Both the position numbers and the translations under genes were made by a program. A stretch of DNA of 64,000 nucleotides. Origin: Chlamydoabsidia padenii (lineage: Eukaryota; Mucoromycota; Mucoromycetes; Mucorales; Cunninghamellaceae). Of the stretch, positions 1 through 11,201 are shown in pieces (the first letter of the stretch is position 1; the number at the start of each line of letters is the position of its first letter). The stretch lies in NCBI GenBank assembly GCA_025330725.1, contig JAIWND010000001.1, positions 1,866,501 to 1,930,500 on the forward strand. The letters run 5' to 3'. A model generated the notes under the pieces. The model was not told where the DNA came from. It saw nothing but the letters and a program-made list of their open reading frames with translations, and searched no databases.

Positions 1-76
1 TCATCACCATCGTCACATTGCACATAAGCCAAATACAGCAAAACAACTACGGTAGTAACTTCAACATATCGACATA

Positions 77-701
77 ATGCCCAAGATTCGAACAACAAGG
101 ACAAAGAAAGCACCAGAGGGATTTGACGAAATCGAACCGACTCTAGACGAATTTGCTAGAAAGATGAAAGACGGTAAGGAAATCGACGGGGGAAAAAAAA
201 GTAATTGGATCAACTAATCTTATCTTCCTCCCCCCCCCTCTCTCTCTCACACACGTATCTCTAGTCGAAAATGAACCACACGAAGGTAAACGGGTAGTGG
301 AAAGCACTTGGCCTGTATTCCGAATCCATCATCAACGAACAAGATATATCTACGATCTGTATTATAAACGCAAAGCAATCTCCCGTGAACTTTACGATTA
401 CCTATTGAAGAACAAGTATGCCGATGCCAACCTGATTGCAAAGTGGAAAAAGGTAATCGAAGAGTATGATGGATGTGGTGGTGGTGGGGATCACGATCGC
501 AATTGATTGACCCTTCCTTTTTTTTCTTTTTCTTACTTATAGTCTGGATTCGAAAAACTATGTTGCTTACGATGCATTCAACCCCGTGATACCAATTTTG
601 GAACCACCTGTGTCTGTCGAGTTCCCAAGGAAAAACTAACAGAAGGCAAAAAGGTGGAATGCGTACATTGTGGATGCCGTGGATGTGCTAGTGGGGATTA
701 G
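77..701 (+). CDS. BUD31: BUD31/G10 pre-mRNA splicing factor
   Basis: Three exons (77-173, 265-452, 543-701) encode a small protein of the BUD31/G10 family, a nuclear component of the activated spliceosome (NineTeen-associated complex). The start [16 protein letters not shown] is typical, followed by the family block [12 protein letters not shown] and the [17 protein letters not shown] segment. The C-terminus holds the zinc-binding cysteine clusters CCLRCIQ, CVCRVPK and CVHCGCRGC expected of the family. Both introns have GT...AG ends and keep frame. The gene is complete and of usual length (about 147 residues). Nothing is odd. The assignment is very secure because nearly every conserved block is present. 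Confidence 0.96.
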
Positions 702-1454
702 GACCTTTTTTATTTTATTTTGAATGCAATCATCTTCTTTTGGTCTATAGTGGATTATATATAGGTATAGTGGGATTGTATCATTGGATTGGATTGTTTA
801 ACAATAATAAAAATAAAAAAATGTGTTTATAAAACTTGTATTAGATTGACAATCTGGAAAATGATTGTATACTGATTTGTTTGGGTGAGGTAGAATGTAG
901 ATGGCTAGACTTGTCTTGGAGAGGATGTCATACTTGAAATGGAAAGATGAAAATGACAATTCTTATGGGGGGAAAGGGGTTAGACATGGTATAAATGCAA
1001 AGTTGCATTATGTGTATGTAATAATATGATGTGAAAGGAGACTTCAATAGGAGAGGGGAAAGGAGAAGACGTGAATGTTCTTAAAATCTATAATTATCAC
1101 TGAATGCAATGCACAGTTCAGTACTTTACTATATGTTGTAAGCAGTTTAGTGCGTACATACATACATACATACATACCACTATCTATCTAGAATGATGCA
1201 GAATGATATATTAAGCATACATATTTATATTTAGGACGTGAATATGATACTGATAGACATTTGACAAAACATAAACAAATCATCATTAATAAATTGGTTT
1301 TTATTGACAAAACAAAGTAGATTATGAATAGTAAGTAATACATCTATAGATGGTAATAAAATAAGAAGGGAGAAGGGGTGGGATAGATACTAACAATGAT
1401 AATGATAATAATAATAATAATACAATAAAATGTTTGTTTTTTTAGGGGGGGGAG
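702..1454. other. Intergenic region with CATA microsatellite
   Basis: This is the shared 3' region between convergent BUD31 and the methyltransferase gene. It is AT-rich, with AATAATAAAAATAAAA near 801 as a likely polyadenylation region for BUD31, a (CATA)n tract near 1156-1178 and a TAA/ATA-rich tract near 1402-1428. I see no coding potential or RNA gene. Confidence 0.6.
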
Positions 1455-2412
1455 TCAAGTGGAATAAGTGGCGGAAAAAGATAACCAGAAGAGTTGATTG
1501 GAGGATACCGGAAGACATTGTTCTTGGTCAAAGAAGGGTATACGCGGTTCGGTTTCCATTTGAATATCAACAAAACCATATCGAGTCAGTATGGATTCGA
1601 ATTCATGCTGTCCAAGATAGAATTTCCTTGTCCATTGGCGATCATCTTCTTGTTGTCTATCAACAGTTCCAGAGTTCAACATGGCTACATGGGCACCAAC
1701 AAAGAGTCCACCTGGTCGTAGTAAGCGAGTCATTCTTGTTACAAATTGTATCACTTGATCTTGTTCTTGGAATAAATGAATCACACTACCTGTCATCACA
1801 ATTGCCGCACGTCCTTCATATGCCTGGATTCCATCATTGTTGTCATCCGTAAACACATCACCCACTAGGAATGTCAGCGGGCATCGTGATCGATCCTTGA
1901 ATAAGTCGTATCCACAATCGATATAATGAGAAGAGGTATCAAGTCCAATTAAATAATCTTTGGGGTATCCATCCAGATACAATTGTCGTAAATCTGTACC
2001 TGTTCAAATAGAGTTAAAAGAGAGTGTGAGAGATTATGTGAGTCATTGTGGTGGTGTTCAATATCATCTTGTTCTCCAATATTACCTGTGCAGCACCCAA
2101 TATCAATAAGGAAGGGATCCTGCCACCTTTTTCCGAATTCAAGAATGTTGGAGTAAAAGAAGCGACGGTTCATACGGGAAGTTGCAAACTTGTAATGATC
2201 TATACATCGATAAGAAGTATCTGTCTAGTTGCATTAAAAAAGGTTGAGTGTTTTCAAAAGTTCACTTCTTTTGATTACTTACTTACCTTTTTCAATTTTT
2301 GTTGAATGTTTTGTAAATGGGTTAAAAGTTCCTCCAACGTCAGAATGCCAGCATAACTTGAGTATAATTGTAAAGTGGATTGATCATGGAAAGACGGGTG
2401 GTTAAGGTCCAT
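1455..2412 (-). CDS. AusD-like SAM-dependent methyltransferase
   Basis: Three exons on the minus strand (2412-2287, 2224-2086, 1999-1455) join in frame to give 269 residues. The core is a class I SAM-dependent methyltransferase: motif I reads DIGCCTGTDLRQL across the second splice, followed by DYLIGLDTS, the acidic VGDVFTDD segment and LLRPGGLFVGAHV. The spacing, the DIGCC signature and the upstream YRCIDHYKFATSRM block resemble the fungal AusD/Trt5-type family known from meroterpenoid pathways; substrate is not inferable here. I chose ATG at 2412 because it opens the first exon after a pyrimidine-rich leader. The frame also stays open further upstream, through a poly-Lys/Phe run, to a non-ATG position. 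No biosynthetic cluster is visible around it. Confidence 0.8.
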
Positions 2413-3362
2413 CAATGAGAGGGGAGAAGAAGAAGCGGAAATAAGACAAAAGAGGTAAAGTCGGGGAATTTCTTTTGCCGGGCAAAAAAAAAAAAAAAAA
2501 AAAAAAAGAATGGGTGGCCTGGTTCCTTCACTTTTCAAAATCCGCTTAATATCGGCATTTGAATAAGCATGAATGAGGGATTGATCACTTGTTACAATCA
2601 AATGTAATCATGGTTGGTTTGCGAATCCATTCCCATTGTATTAATTCTACCATCAGAAAGAAAGAGAGAAAGACATATTGTTATTACGAAAGAAAAAGAG
2701 AGGAAACAAAGAAAGAAATGCACAACAGCAGAGCGACCCTTGTTACACAATCTCATCATTACATCCCGCCAGGAGTCCCCAAACACTCATGATCGTCTAT
2801 GGATCGTCAAAAAGGAATTCTTAAAAAGAAGCGTCTTAGCAGAGAGAGAGAGAAATCCCTCTTCTACTTTCCTGATCACATGATGGCCTCTTTTTATCTA
2901 TTTTATCAAGCGTACGTGGAAATGAAAATTATGGGGGGAGTGGACGGGTTCGAGAGAGAGAGAAAAAAAATACGATAGTCTCGAGAATGTATAGAACATT
3001 CGACTAGTGAGTTATTTTGGATGGAACAACAACAACAACAACAACAACAATCAAAACAACATCGCTATTACTACCATCATCCGCTTGCACTCGGAAAAGG
3101 ATGGTTCTTTGGACGAACTTTCCCCTGGAAACAAGAAAAAAAGGCTAATCTCTTCCATTGCGGGATATTTTTAGTGTGTGTGGAATACATCGGCTTGTTT
3201 TTAATTATGATGATGATGATTTTATTGTTGGAAGGGTCAATTTTTATTGGTTCTGAACCCCCTCCCTTATGTACCTTTCTTCTTCCTGTCTCCCCTTTTT
3301 TTCTATGGCTTCTTCATATTCTATATGCTAGGTCTGACTGTTGTTGTTGTTTTTTGCCACAT

Positions 3363-3374
3363 CGGGATTTCAAA
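3363..3374 (+). promoter_or_regulatory. CGGGATTTCAAA element
   Basis: Copy of the recurrent CGGGATTT[G/C/A]AA element, about 220 bp upstream of the calcineurin-tail gene start. Role is inferred only from recurrence. Confidence 0.4.
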
Positions 3375-3411
3375 CTCCTATCCCTCTTGCGTTCCGTTTC
3401 TAGTCTTTCTA

Positions 3412-3447
<36 letters not shown>

Positions 3448-3509
3448 CTGAATATATAATGCATCATCATAACAACACACACCACCAGCCTCAACTCAAA
3501 AAAATATCT

Positions 3510-3518
3510 TATATAAAA
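3510..3518 (+). promoter_or_regulatory. TATA box for the calcineurin-tail gene
   Basis: TATATAAAA lies about 75 bp upstream of the ATG at 3592, in a good position for a core promoter TATA element. It supports the small downstream gene being transcribed rather than a relic. Confidence 0.55.
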
Positions 3519-3591
3519 ACCCTGTTCCATTTTCATATTCCTTTTTTTTCTTCTTTATCTCATCTACTTTATAATACTTTATTTCCCAATC

Positions 3592-4061
3592 ATGTCACTT
3601 GCCGTTTTGAACCCTCAAGAAGAATTAAACCATGACGGTCTTGTTCTTTCCAATAACCAACATCGTCGACAAGTCATCAAGAAAAAGGTGATGGCTATTG
3701 GCAAAATGTCAAAACATTTCACGGTCTTACGAGAACATCCTCTTTTAGTTTCCGAACTAAAACAATTGAATGGTGGAAAGTTACCTTTGGGAATCTTGGC
3801 TCAAGGTGAACAGGGCCTTTTGAATGGTAGGTCGGAAATTGAAATCGAGAAAGACGGGATTTGAAATGCATGAATTACTCATTTTTCCTTTTTTTTTTTT
3901 TTTTCTTTTATCAAACAGCTATTGCCAAGTTTAAAACCGAAGCCAAAACATTGAAACAGCATCAACATATTCTCGATGATACTGTGGAACAAAAGGATCG
4001 ATCGTTACAACACATTCTTGCCACACCAAACACCAAAGTAGCCAGGGAAGGACAAGTTTGA
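3592..4061 (+). CDS. Stand-alone calcineurin A regulatory-tail-like protein
   Basis: Two exons (3592-3826, 3919-4061) encode 125 residues. Residues about 24-49 (RRQVIKKKVMAIGKMSKHF then TVLRE) closely match the calmodulin-binding helix of calcineurin A catalytic subunits (typical form [24 protein letters not shown]). Residues about 50-78 (ELK...GGKLPLGILAQGEQGLLN) match the stretch that follows it, and AIAKFKTEAK at 79-88 matches the start of the autoinhibitory segment. The phosphatase domain and calcineurin B helix are absent, and no phosphatase-like exon lies upstream. The ERMPP-like inhibitory core is not recognisable. A TATA box, an in-frame GT-AG intron and a downstream AATAAAG near 4301 argue for an expressed gene. 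It may be a calmodulin-binding paralogue fragment that became a gene of its own. The homology is read by eye. Confidence 0.72.
3855..3867 (+). promoter_or_regulatory. CGGGATTTGAAAT element in intron
   Basis: Perfect copy of the recurrent element, inside the single intron of the calcineurin-tail gene. Confidence 0.4.
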
Positions 4062-4835
4062 ATGTTTCTTACCCAGCCATCCTCTATTGAATACCCGCTT
4101 ACCCTCACCTTTTTTTTTTTAACCCAAACATGTGTATATACCAATAAAGATGATTCAATCTCTCTCCCCTTCCCCTACTTCACTCCTATCACCCCTTCTT
4201 CTCCTATCTATAGTGTTCAGTTTATAATTCACTTTTTTCTTTTTCTTTTGTTTTACATCTTCCTATGATCTATTTACGTATCACCGTTTTTTTACAACAT
4301 AATAAAGAAAAAAATTGATATACCAAACCTTCTATATATGTTTTTACCTATACTTGTTTGTTTATCAATTTATTTTTTGTTTGTTTGATTGATATTCTTC
4401 CTGTTTCATTGAGCATAAGTATTAAATAATCATCACTAACCCTTCCTTCTCCTTGTCCCCCCCCCCACCCCTTCAAACATTACGTTTCATTCAATCCCCC
4501 CCCAGCGCCTCCCTCTTTTTTTCTTTTCCCAATCGGCATTCCTATTGTCACCTATAATCAATCAATACTGGATACATTTTTTATTAATAGAAGATGAGGG
4601 GGTTTGCTTTATTCCTGCAGATATACAAAAATAACACTACTAAACTACGAATAAAGTAAAAAGGGTAATAAGAAGAAGAATATACACATATAAAAAAAAA
4701 AAGACTATACTAATAACACTATTCCTAACCTATACTAATAAGGGTGAAGAACGTGGTGGGTAGAGTGGACACACTTAACACACGCACGTACATTAAAATA
4801 AAATTGGAGGAAGGATATGGACAAAGTTTTACATA
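4062..4835. other. Convergent intergenic region
   Basis: 3' flanks of the calcineurin-tail gene and the EAF1-like gene. It is pyrimidine-rich on the left (many C and T runs) and AT-rich on the right, with AATAAAG near 4301 as a likely polyadenylation signal. No gene seen. Confidence 0.5.
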
Positions 4836-7800
4836 CTAAGTAGGTGGTTGATAAGAGGGATGTTGTATCATTGGTGAAGATGACTGTGGAGGTTGTGGTT
4901 GATGCTGATGTGGATGTTGAAGTTGCATTTGATGTTGCTGTTGGCGTTGCAATTGCTGTTGAAGAAGTAAAGCTTGTTGGAATCGTTGTAATTGCTGCTG
5001 TTGCTGTGCCGCCAAATAACTAGGATTAGTGGCATTAGCAGTAACATTATTATTGTGTTGATTCATTAGAGGACTTGACATCATTTGAGCCGGTGGTTGT
5101 GGTTGTGGTACCTGTTGCGGTATTTGTTGATGTTGAGACTGCGGTGACATACCCATAAGTGATCCATTTCCTAACCCTTGTTGTTGTTGGTGAATATGGT
5201 GTTGCTGCTGCTGCTGCTGTTGGCGTATTTGTTGCTGTTGGGCTGCAGCATTCCTCATTTGTAATTGAGCCAAGTATCTTTGTAATTGAGCCTGTTGATT
5301 CGATGGTAGTTGTTGAATAGGATATCCCATTTGAGCCAATTGGGCCGCAAACGCAAGGCTTGTCGCTGCATTAACTGAGTTTTGCGGCTGTTGCTGCTGC
5401 TGTTGTTGCTGTGATGGTACTGATTGTTGCTGTTGAATTACCGGCGAAGCATGCTGCTGCTGTTGTTGTTGTTGAACCTGTTGTTGCTGCTGCATAACTG
5501 ACGCCAACGTGGACGCCTGATTCGCTGTGAATAACAAAAAAGGAATAATAGGAGGTTAAATGACAAATTTAAAAAAAGCTATGTGCATGCACATCCCCTT
5601 GTCTTTTTTAATTTCAAACTACATCGAGCCCGGATCTATATTACCTTGTGGTTGTTGATTCATTGGCATCATGGTATTGCTTCCAAACCGTTGCATTGGT
5701 ATTGGCACAGGCGGTCGAATCATTGGTGATGTTTGCTGCTGCTGCTGCGGAAGGGCTTGTGTTTGAGGAGAATGCTGTTGATGCAGATGCTGTTGAGCTG
5801 ACTGCTGCTGTTGGTTTTGTTGCTGCAATTGCTGCTGTACTTGTTGATGATGCTGCTGCTGTACCTGTTGTTGTTGCTGTTGCTGTTGCGCTTGTGCTGC
5901 TGCCATCAGAGCCATCTGTTGTTGTCGTAATAGTTGAAGCTGCGCCGATGGGTATCTGTTGAGGGCAGGATGCTGGTTTTGATTAGAGGGTATTGGTTGA
6001 GGTGCGCGAATAACATTGTTGTTTCCCACTGGATTGGTTGGCATACTTGAAGATCCCAATGCATTGGTACGGTTCGTTATGATCGGCGTTGCTGAAGATG
6101 TGCTTTGGATCCCCAAAACACCTGTTGTTGCTGTAGGAGGTCTTACTTGACTGGCAACTGCTGAGTGCATTCTTGGTCCAACCTAATCATTATCCAATCA
6201 AAAGTGTCATCATTAGCAAGTTGGTTTTTTCTTGACAATGCCATGTTCCTTACATTCGAGTTTGTTGTCTGGGCCCCGTTTAATCCATATAGTTGACGCT
6301 GTTCTATGAGCGCTTGTTGCCGTTCACGTTGGACCTTGTGTAAGCTAAGTTCCATGGCGGTTGGTAATCGTTTCCCACTACTATTCATACCATGAGATTC
6401 GATTGTACTTCTTAATGTGGATGCATTATCTACAAAAAAAAAAAAAAAAAAGTTGTCAATATGGCAAAACACAGACGCCCTCCCCCTTCTTCTCTTTGCA
6501 TATACTTACTAGTTGGTTTTTGTATTTCTTCCCGTTTCCTTTGTGTTTTCTTGATAGCTTCAAATATACTGTATTGTCGTTGCTTTTTCCTAGCAATGTC
6601 GAATTTCACAATCGATTGGAGTCTTGTTGGTTCATTTTCGAGTTTGGTGGCGTATGCTATAGTAGGAGGGGACATAAAAAAGTTAATGCGAGTAAGTATA
6701 CATACATATGTTCCGTTTAACCTTGATTTGTACTTACCAGGATTGATTTGACCAGATAGGGTTGTCAAATTCTTTTGCCGCCAGCGTTCATGCAGTTCCC
6801 ATGGAGTTCTTTTTTCCACAGCGACCGGTGCTCGGATAGAATTGAATGCATCGCATATGAGTTCCCAGTTGAAGGAGAACTGTGCAATTAGAGATATCAA
6901 GCATAATTCATCTTCTTCTGTCCATATACTAGGAGGTCGAGCGCCAGAGGGAGGAGCTTGAGGTGTAGGGGGTACTGTTGGCGTATCCTTGACTTTTTTA
7001 GGAGCAAATAATGCTATAATGACAGAAGAAATAGAATACAGATTAGAATCTATATGTGCGTATCACCTCTCCCCTATTTTTCTTTTTTTTAGTTTTTTTT
7101 TGCAACTTACGAGATATTAGTGTTGTATCATAACGGTCATGATCAGGTAGAGTTTCCACAGCATCTTCCACCTTGACAAAGTCCATAAGCTGACCATCAA
7201 TTGTTCTCTTCCTTGGATTGTATTTACCCCGTATCCCAGGCCGGAGTTTGAGTGTAGATAACTTGGTGACTGGGACAATACGGCCATATTCTGCTTCGTT
7301 GAAGTACGGGTCGTTCATGTTGGGGTCAGGCGGTGCATAGATCAGACGATCAGAGATCAGTGAAGTGATATCCAGGTGTTCAAAGTTTTCCATAGGTAGA
7401 GTTACTACGGTGTGATAGGGGTCGCAATCCTTGATCAGTTGTTGATAGAGTAGTTCCCATGCTGCTGTCGTTACTTGTTGCTGAGGATCACCAGTTTCTT
7501 CATCATCAGGAGTCGTTGAAGGTGAGTGGTCTGTTGTTGATGGCGGTATGTTGTTGAGCATATCCTTGTCTTCATGTTGTTCCAATTTAATATTGATCTT
7601 GTCATCCGTACCGTTGCAGTGATCATTGTTGATATCACTACTGATTTGGGTAGTGAGTCGTTGCAATTCCATTGTTTCATCCGTAGTCGAATCCTCCGTT
7701 GCTACAATATCCGTAGGCATGATATCCATTGTTGTTGTTTCCATTGCTGCTTTATCTACCTCTGTTGCATGATCAAACAAAGTGCTAGTAGAAGGTGTGT

Positions 7801-9386
7801 CCGTTTGTATATTATCCGCCTGTATTGTATCCGATGGTGCTGAGTCCAATTGTGTGCTGTCCCCTTGTGTTGTATCCATTGGTGCAATATCTACCGGCGT
7901 ATTGGATTGTGGTATTGTATCTGCCGTATTATCAATATCCATCGATGTTGAATTCATCGGTAAAGGAGATGGTAGTCGAGTTGCCACACAGACAGTTGAC
8001 TTATCTGGAGCTTGGTGCCATTCCATGACTGCCTGTCCCATCATATATGCGCTGGCGATTTTCCATTTTCGTTCCTCCTTGAAGTCGGTTCGCATCCATT
8101 TCATTTCGTCCAAAACAGAGTCCCAATGTGTCTTTGTCCTTGGTATTGATGTATGCCTTCGTATTTGTTTCAAGCTCCACATGTGTTTTGACTTGAGATA
8201 TTCGATTTGTTGTACAGTTTTGATAGATTTCAATTCTTCTCTAGCAAGCTATATAGTCAAAATAGTAGAATTAGTCAACTTTTGCATCGTCATCATCATC
8301 TACTTTATTTTCATTATGAGCTTACATTCCAATCCTGAGTGGTGAGGACTTTCCGAGCAGTTTGTAACGTCTTCAATAAAGGTTGCGCCTTGGCTTTGAG
8401 TGTCCAAGCATATAAATCAAGTTGGCCTGATTTATCACCCCGAGTATCTTCCATGCGAAGGTTGTTGTAAGACTGCACAGGCGTCAGTCGTGAATCATCA
8501 GGAGGTGGAGTGTATAACAATGTCCGTTTGGCGATATTAGAGGTAGGTGCAAGGGCTGGTAATTTGGTGGGTGTTGAGTCTGTCTGTTGATCTTGTTGTT
8601 CATCAGGCTGCTGATCCTACAAATATATTAACTGTTTAGTTAAATCAGGCCACAAAAAAGCATACTTCCTCTTTCCAATCCTTTAATTCACACTTTATAT
8701 TTACCTTTGTTGAGTCCAAGTCATTGATCTGATCCGCCGGTGTTTCTATTTCTTGATATGGTGTAGAATGCGAGTCCAGCGCGTCTACGGTAATGGATGG
8801 TGAAGGATCATTCCGATCAGGCAAGTCAATGTTCCTAGATAACAATAGTTGTCTAATGAGAAGAAAAAAGTAAGTATCAATCAGTATGTCCCAACCTGTT
8901 ATTATAAAATAAAGTGACTTACCTGAGACTATCATTTTCCCCATGAGCATTCCACTCTGCTGTATCCAGTACCGCCATATCACCATTATTGAGAAATTCC
9001 ATAAAGCTTGATTCCAGATCATCAGAAGATTGAATCATAAAGAGTTCCTTGATTAATGATTCACGATGTCGAAAGAGAGATCTAATCATAAAAGAAGAAG
9101 CATAGAACGGTAAGTATTGTTTTGAGTTTACTTCATATGGAGTGATCATCTAGTCCTTACCCCAGTTCGTTCATCAGCTGTATCTTGGTCTGAAGCCGCA
9201 AATTTAGTGATTCTTGGTTCTGAATGAAGAGTAATAAAAAAAAAATGTTAGTTCAAGTCTATTCCATGTTGTTACTTTGACACATATGGTGTCTCCAGCA
9301 TTCTACTTGTGTTTATTTCCACTTACCATATCATCAGATTCCATTCTTTCTTCGATGAGTTTGGACTCTAGAATGTCGGATGCCAT
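4836..9386 (-). CDS. EAF1: EAF1/VID21-like NuA4 complex scaffold subunit
   Basis: A large minus-strand gene with about ten exons, starting MASDILESKLIEERMESDDM at 9386. The N-terminal region is acidic. It is followed by an HSA domain (region about 7990-8230, including SKHMWSLKQIRRH, HWDSVLDEMKWM and DFKEERKWKIASAYMM), which in this family binds actin-related proteins. A SANT/Myb domain (about 6770-6945: WTEEDELCLISLIAQFSFNW...KRTPWELHERW) then targets chromatin. The C-terminal third (4836-6170) is extremely Gln-rich with long CAG/CAA tracts. HSA plus SANT plus a Gln-rich tail is the architecture of fungal Eaf1/Vid21, the platform of the NuA4 histone acetyltransferase; metazoan p400 also carries a Snf2 ATPase, absent here. 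Exon borders in the 8.2-9.3 kb part are less certain than the domain calls. Confidence 0.88.
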
Positions 9387-10456
9387 GGGCTAAATAAGAC
9401 TAGTGAAGCAGGAGACCGATTGTTGATGCTTTAATTGGTAATCGCTGTTGTCGGTATGTCGAATATAACCACCAATGACGGAAATATAAACAAGTTGAGA
9501 GTGTGTGAGCGTGCTGCCAAATTCCGTTTTGTTGGTCCCTTACCGTAATGACTTTCTAAAGAGTATAGAGAGATAGGTTCGACCGTAAAGAAGAATAAAA
9601 AGATTCATGAGTACCCCTGGTCAGATATAGCAAACCAATTACCTACCTTGAGGAAGCAAAAAGACAAGATTTGTTGTAAAAGTAGTGGTGAATTGTTGTA
9701 GTCCAAGAGCAGCGCCGTATATTGATTTGCTAGAGTTATCTTTTTCGTCTTGGATGCTGGATAAGAATTGGAAGATGGTTAAAAAGTAAATAAAAAGAAA
9801 AAAGTTGGTCAAACTGTCATGCTCTCACGTCCTTTTGACGACGGCAAGATGATTATTATACCAAAACTTACCTTTGGTCAGACCAATTAAGAGTAAGATA
9901 GGAGATAACCAACACACAGAGAAGAAAGCAGGTTTTAACAAACATATAAAACAAAGGTTAGCATTGGTCATCATCCATCATTTTCGTCATCAGTTTATTG
10001 ATTTTTTAAACCATTTACCTTTTACTAGTTCGTTTTCCCACCTTTTTCACCAATTTACACGACACAACACACACAGATACGTATGACAATGAGTAAATGT
10101 ATATAGTATTATATAGTATAAAAGTATAAACGCCAGTAAGTTGTGGAGGCAACAAGTATGGATACAAGATACCTTGGTAGATGTTGGGATCGATTAATGA
10201 GTGAAGAAGAAGAAAAAAAGGGGTGAGGAGAGGAAAGAAAAGTAAAACAAAGGCAACTGCCCGCCTGAGATTTCAAGTGCAATTTGCTAAAAACTCCGAC
10301 CCTACTAAGATTTCCAAAAATAGTCGAAAGGTGTATGTTTTTATTTATTCGTTTAAGAGAGGAAACTAATATATCATAACAAGAGGGGATAACTATACAT
10401 AACATTGGTACAATAAAAGAAAGACAGAGAGAAAAGAGATAATCACCATATACATG
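9387..10456. other. Upstream region of EAF1-like gene, possible spliced leader exons
   Basis: No coding frame is convincing. On the minus strand several donor-like sites (for example CAAAG/GTAAGTTTTGG near 9870, CTCAAG/GTAGGT near 9650, AAAAG/GTAAATGG near 10015) are spaced like non-coding leader exons of the EAF1-like gene. An unrecognised non-coding transcript is the alternative. Low certainty. Confidence 0.3.
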
Positions 10457-10636
10457 CTAATGGCGGCCACCTGTGCAGAATGGAGAGGGTGCTCCGCTCG
10501 ATCCATTTATGCAACCTGCTCTTTTGTCCAAATCAGTAATGGGAGCAGAGTTCACACCAGCAATCATGGAAATCAGCAATAAAAAAGATCCGACAAAGAA
10601 GAGAGTATTGGCTTTAGTGTTATAGTTGGTCTTCAT
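10457..10636 (-). CDS. Kex2-type secreted two-cysteine peptide precursor
   Basis: A single-exon frame of 59 residues starting at 10636. Residues about 10-30 are a strong signal peptide core (NTLFFVGSFLLLISMIAGVNS). A short propeptide APITDLDKR ends in Lys-Arg, a classical Kex2/kexin processing site. The remaining 20 residues (40-59) start AGCINGSS and end FCTGGRH, with two cysteines 12 positions apart that could form one disulphide loop. On the minus strand a TATAAATA box lies about 100 bp upstream, and an AATAAATAAAA tract follows about 100 bp downstream. I recognise no family. The layout is that of a peptide pheromone, signalling peptide or small secreted effector precursor. The ORF is short, but the ordered signal, KR site and Cys pair make chance unlikely. 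Confidence 0.68.
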   Translation of the reverse strand: MKTNYNTKANTLFFVGSFLLLISMIAGVNSAPITDLDKRAGCINGSSGAPSPFCTGGRH

Positions 10637-10735
10637 AGTGTATATGTATTGTTGAGAAAGAGAGAACGAGAGAAAAGGGGTACTGAATAAGATAGAGTGA
10701 AAAAAAAAGGAAAACAATAAGGAATGAAATGTTTG

Positions 10736-10743
10736 TATTTATA
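10736..10743 (-). promoter_or_regulatory. TATA box for the peptide precursor
   Basis: TATAAATA on the minus strand, about 100 bp before the ATG at 10636. Confidence 0.45.
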
Positions 10744-11188
10744 ATGGAGAGAGATCAAGCATCAAAGGATACCAAAACCTCCTTGAATTGCTTAATTATA
10801 AGGAGGTTCGTGACCAGTCGATATGGGCCTAGATCCACATACCATCGTCATCACCAACTCACTCTATTCATCTTATCGTGTCTCCTTGGTTTCATCAACA
10901 TGGAAATCCATGATCACACTGTAAACTACCTGATTTATCTATTTCGCTTGGCAAAAACCACAATTGCGTGGAAAAAATCAGATTAGGAAGCGATCTGCTC
11001 TTTGTTGTGTATTACATCCATCAATTGGTTTACCCCTGTTTTCTAACTAGTTCATTTGTATTCATCGTTCTGTAACATACCGCCTTTTTTTTCGCACTAT
11101 GTATCTTTTATTTATAGGTTTGTCGCAAAAGAAACTTCACATTTGCTAATTAAAGCGGTAAAGCAAAAAAGTCCATTTTGCATGATTT

Positions 11189-11201
11189 CGGGATTTGAAA
11201 T
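11189..11201 (+). promoter_or_regulatory. CGGGATTTGAAAT element
   Basis: Perfect copy of the recurrent element between two divergent genes, about 600 bp from the LtrA-like start and 550 bp from the peptide-precursor start. Confidence 0.4.

Larger units (their letters stand above)
2413..3591. other. Divergent promoter region
   Basis: This region lies between the divergent methyltransferase and calcineurin-tail genes. It holds a 23-nt A run near 2484, GA-rich tracts, a (CAA)n repeat at about 3023-3050, a T run of about 24 nt near 3417-3443, and a CGGGATTTCAAA element at 3363. An open frame from 3021 runs through these low-complexity tracts but looks like no real protein. I see no RNA gene. Confidence 0.55.

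Noticed and set aside
2413..2601. Longer N-terminus of the methyltransferase including a poly-Phe run
   Set aside because: The extension begins without an ATG and passes through a homopolymer tract; the ATG at 2412 gives a normal protein.
3021..3635. 204-codon plus-strand open frame with poly-Gln start
   Set aside because: It is built from a CAA repeat, a long T run and pyrimidine-rich leader DNA, has no domain, and overlaps the promoter and start of the calcineurin-tail gene in another frame.
4836..6170. Poly-Gln C-terminal block of the EAF1-like gene as an independent gene
   Set aside because: It connects by in-frame introns to the SANT-containing exons, and such tails are normal in Eaf1-type proteins.
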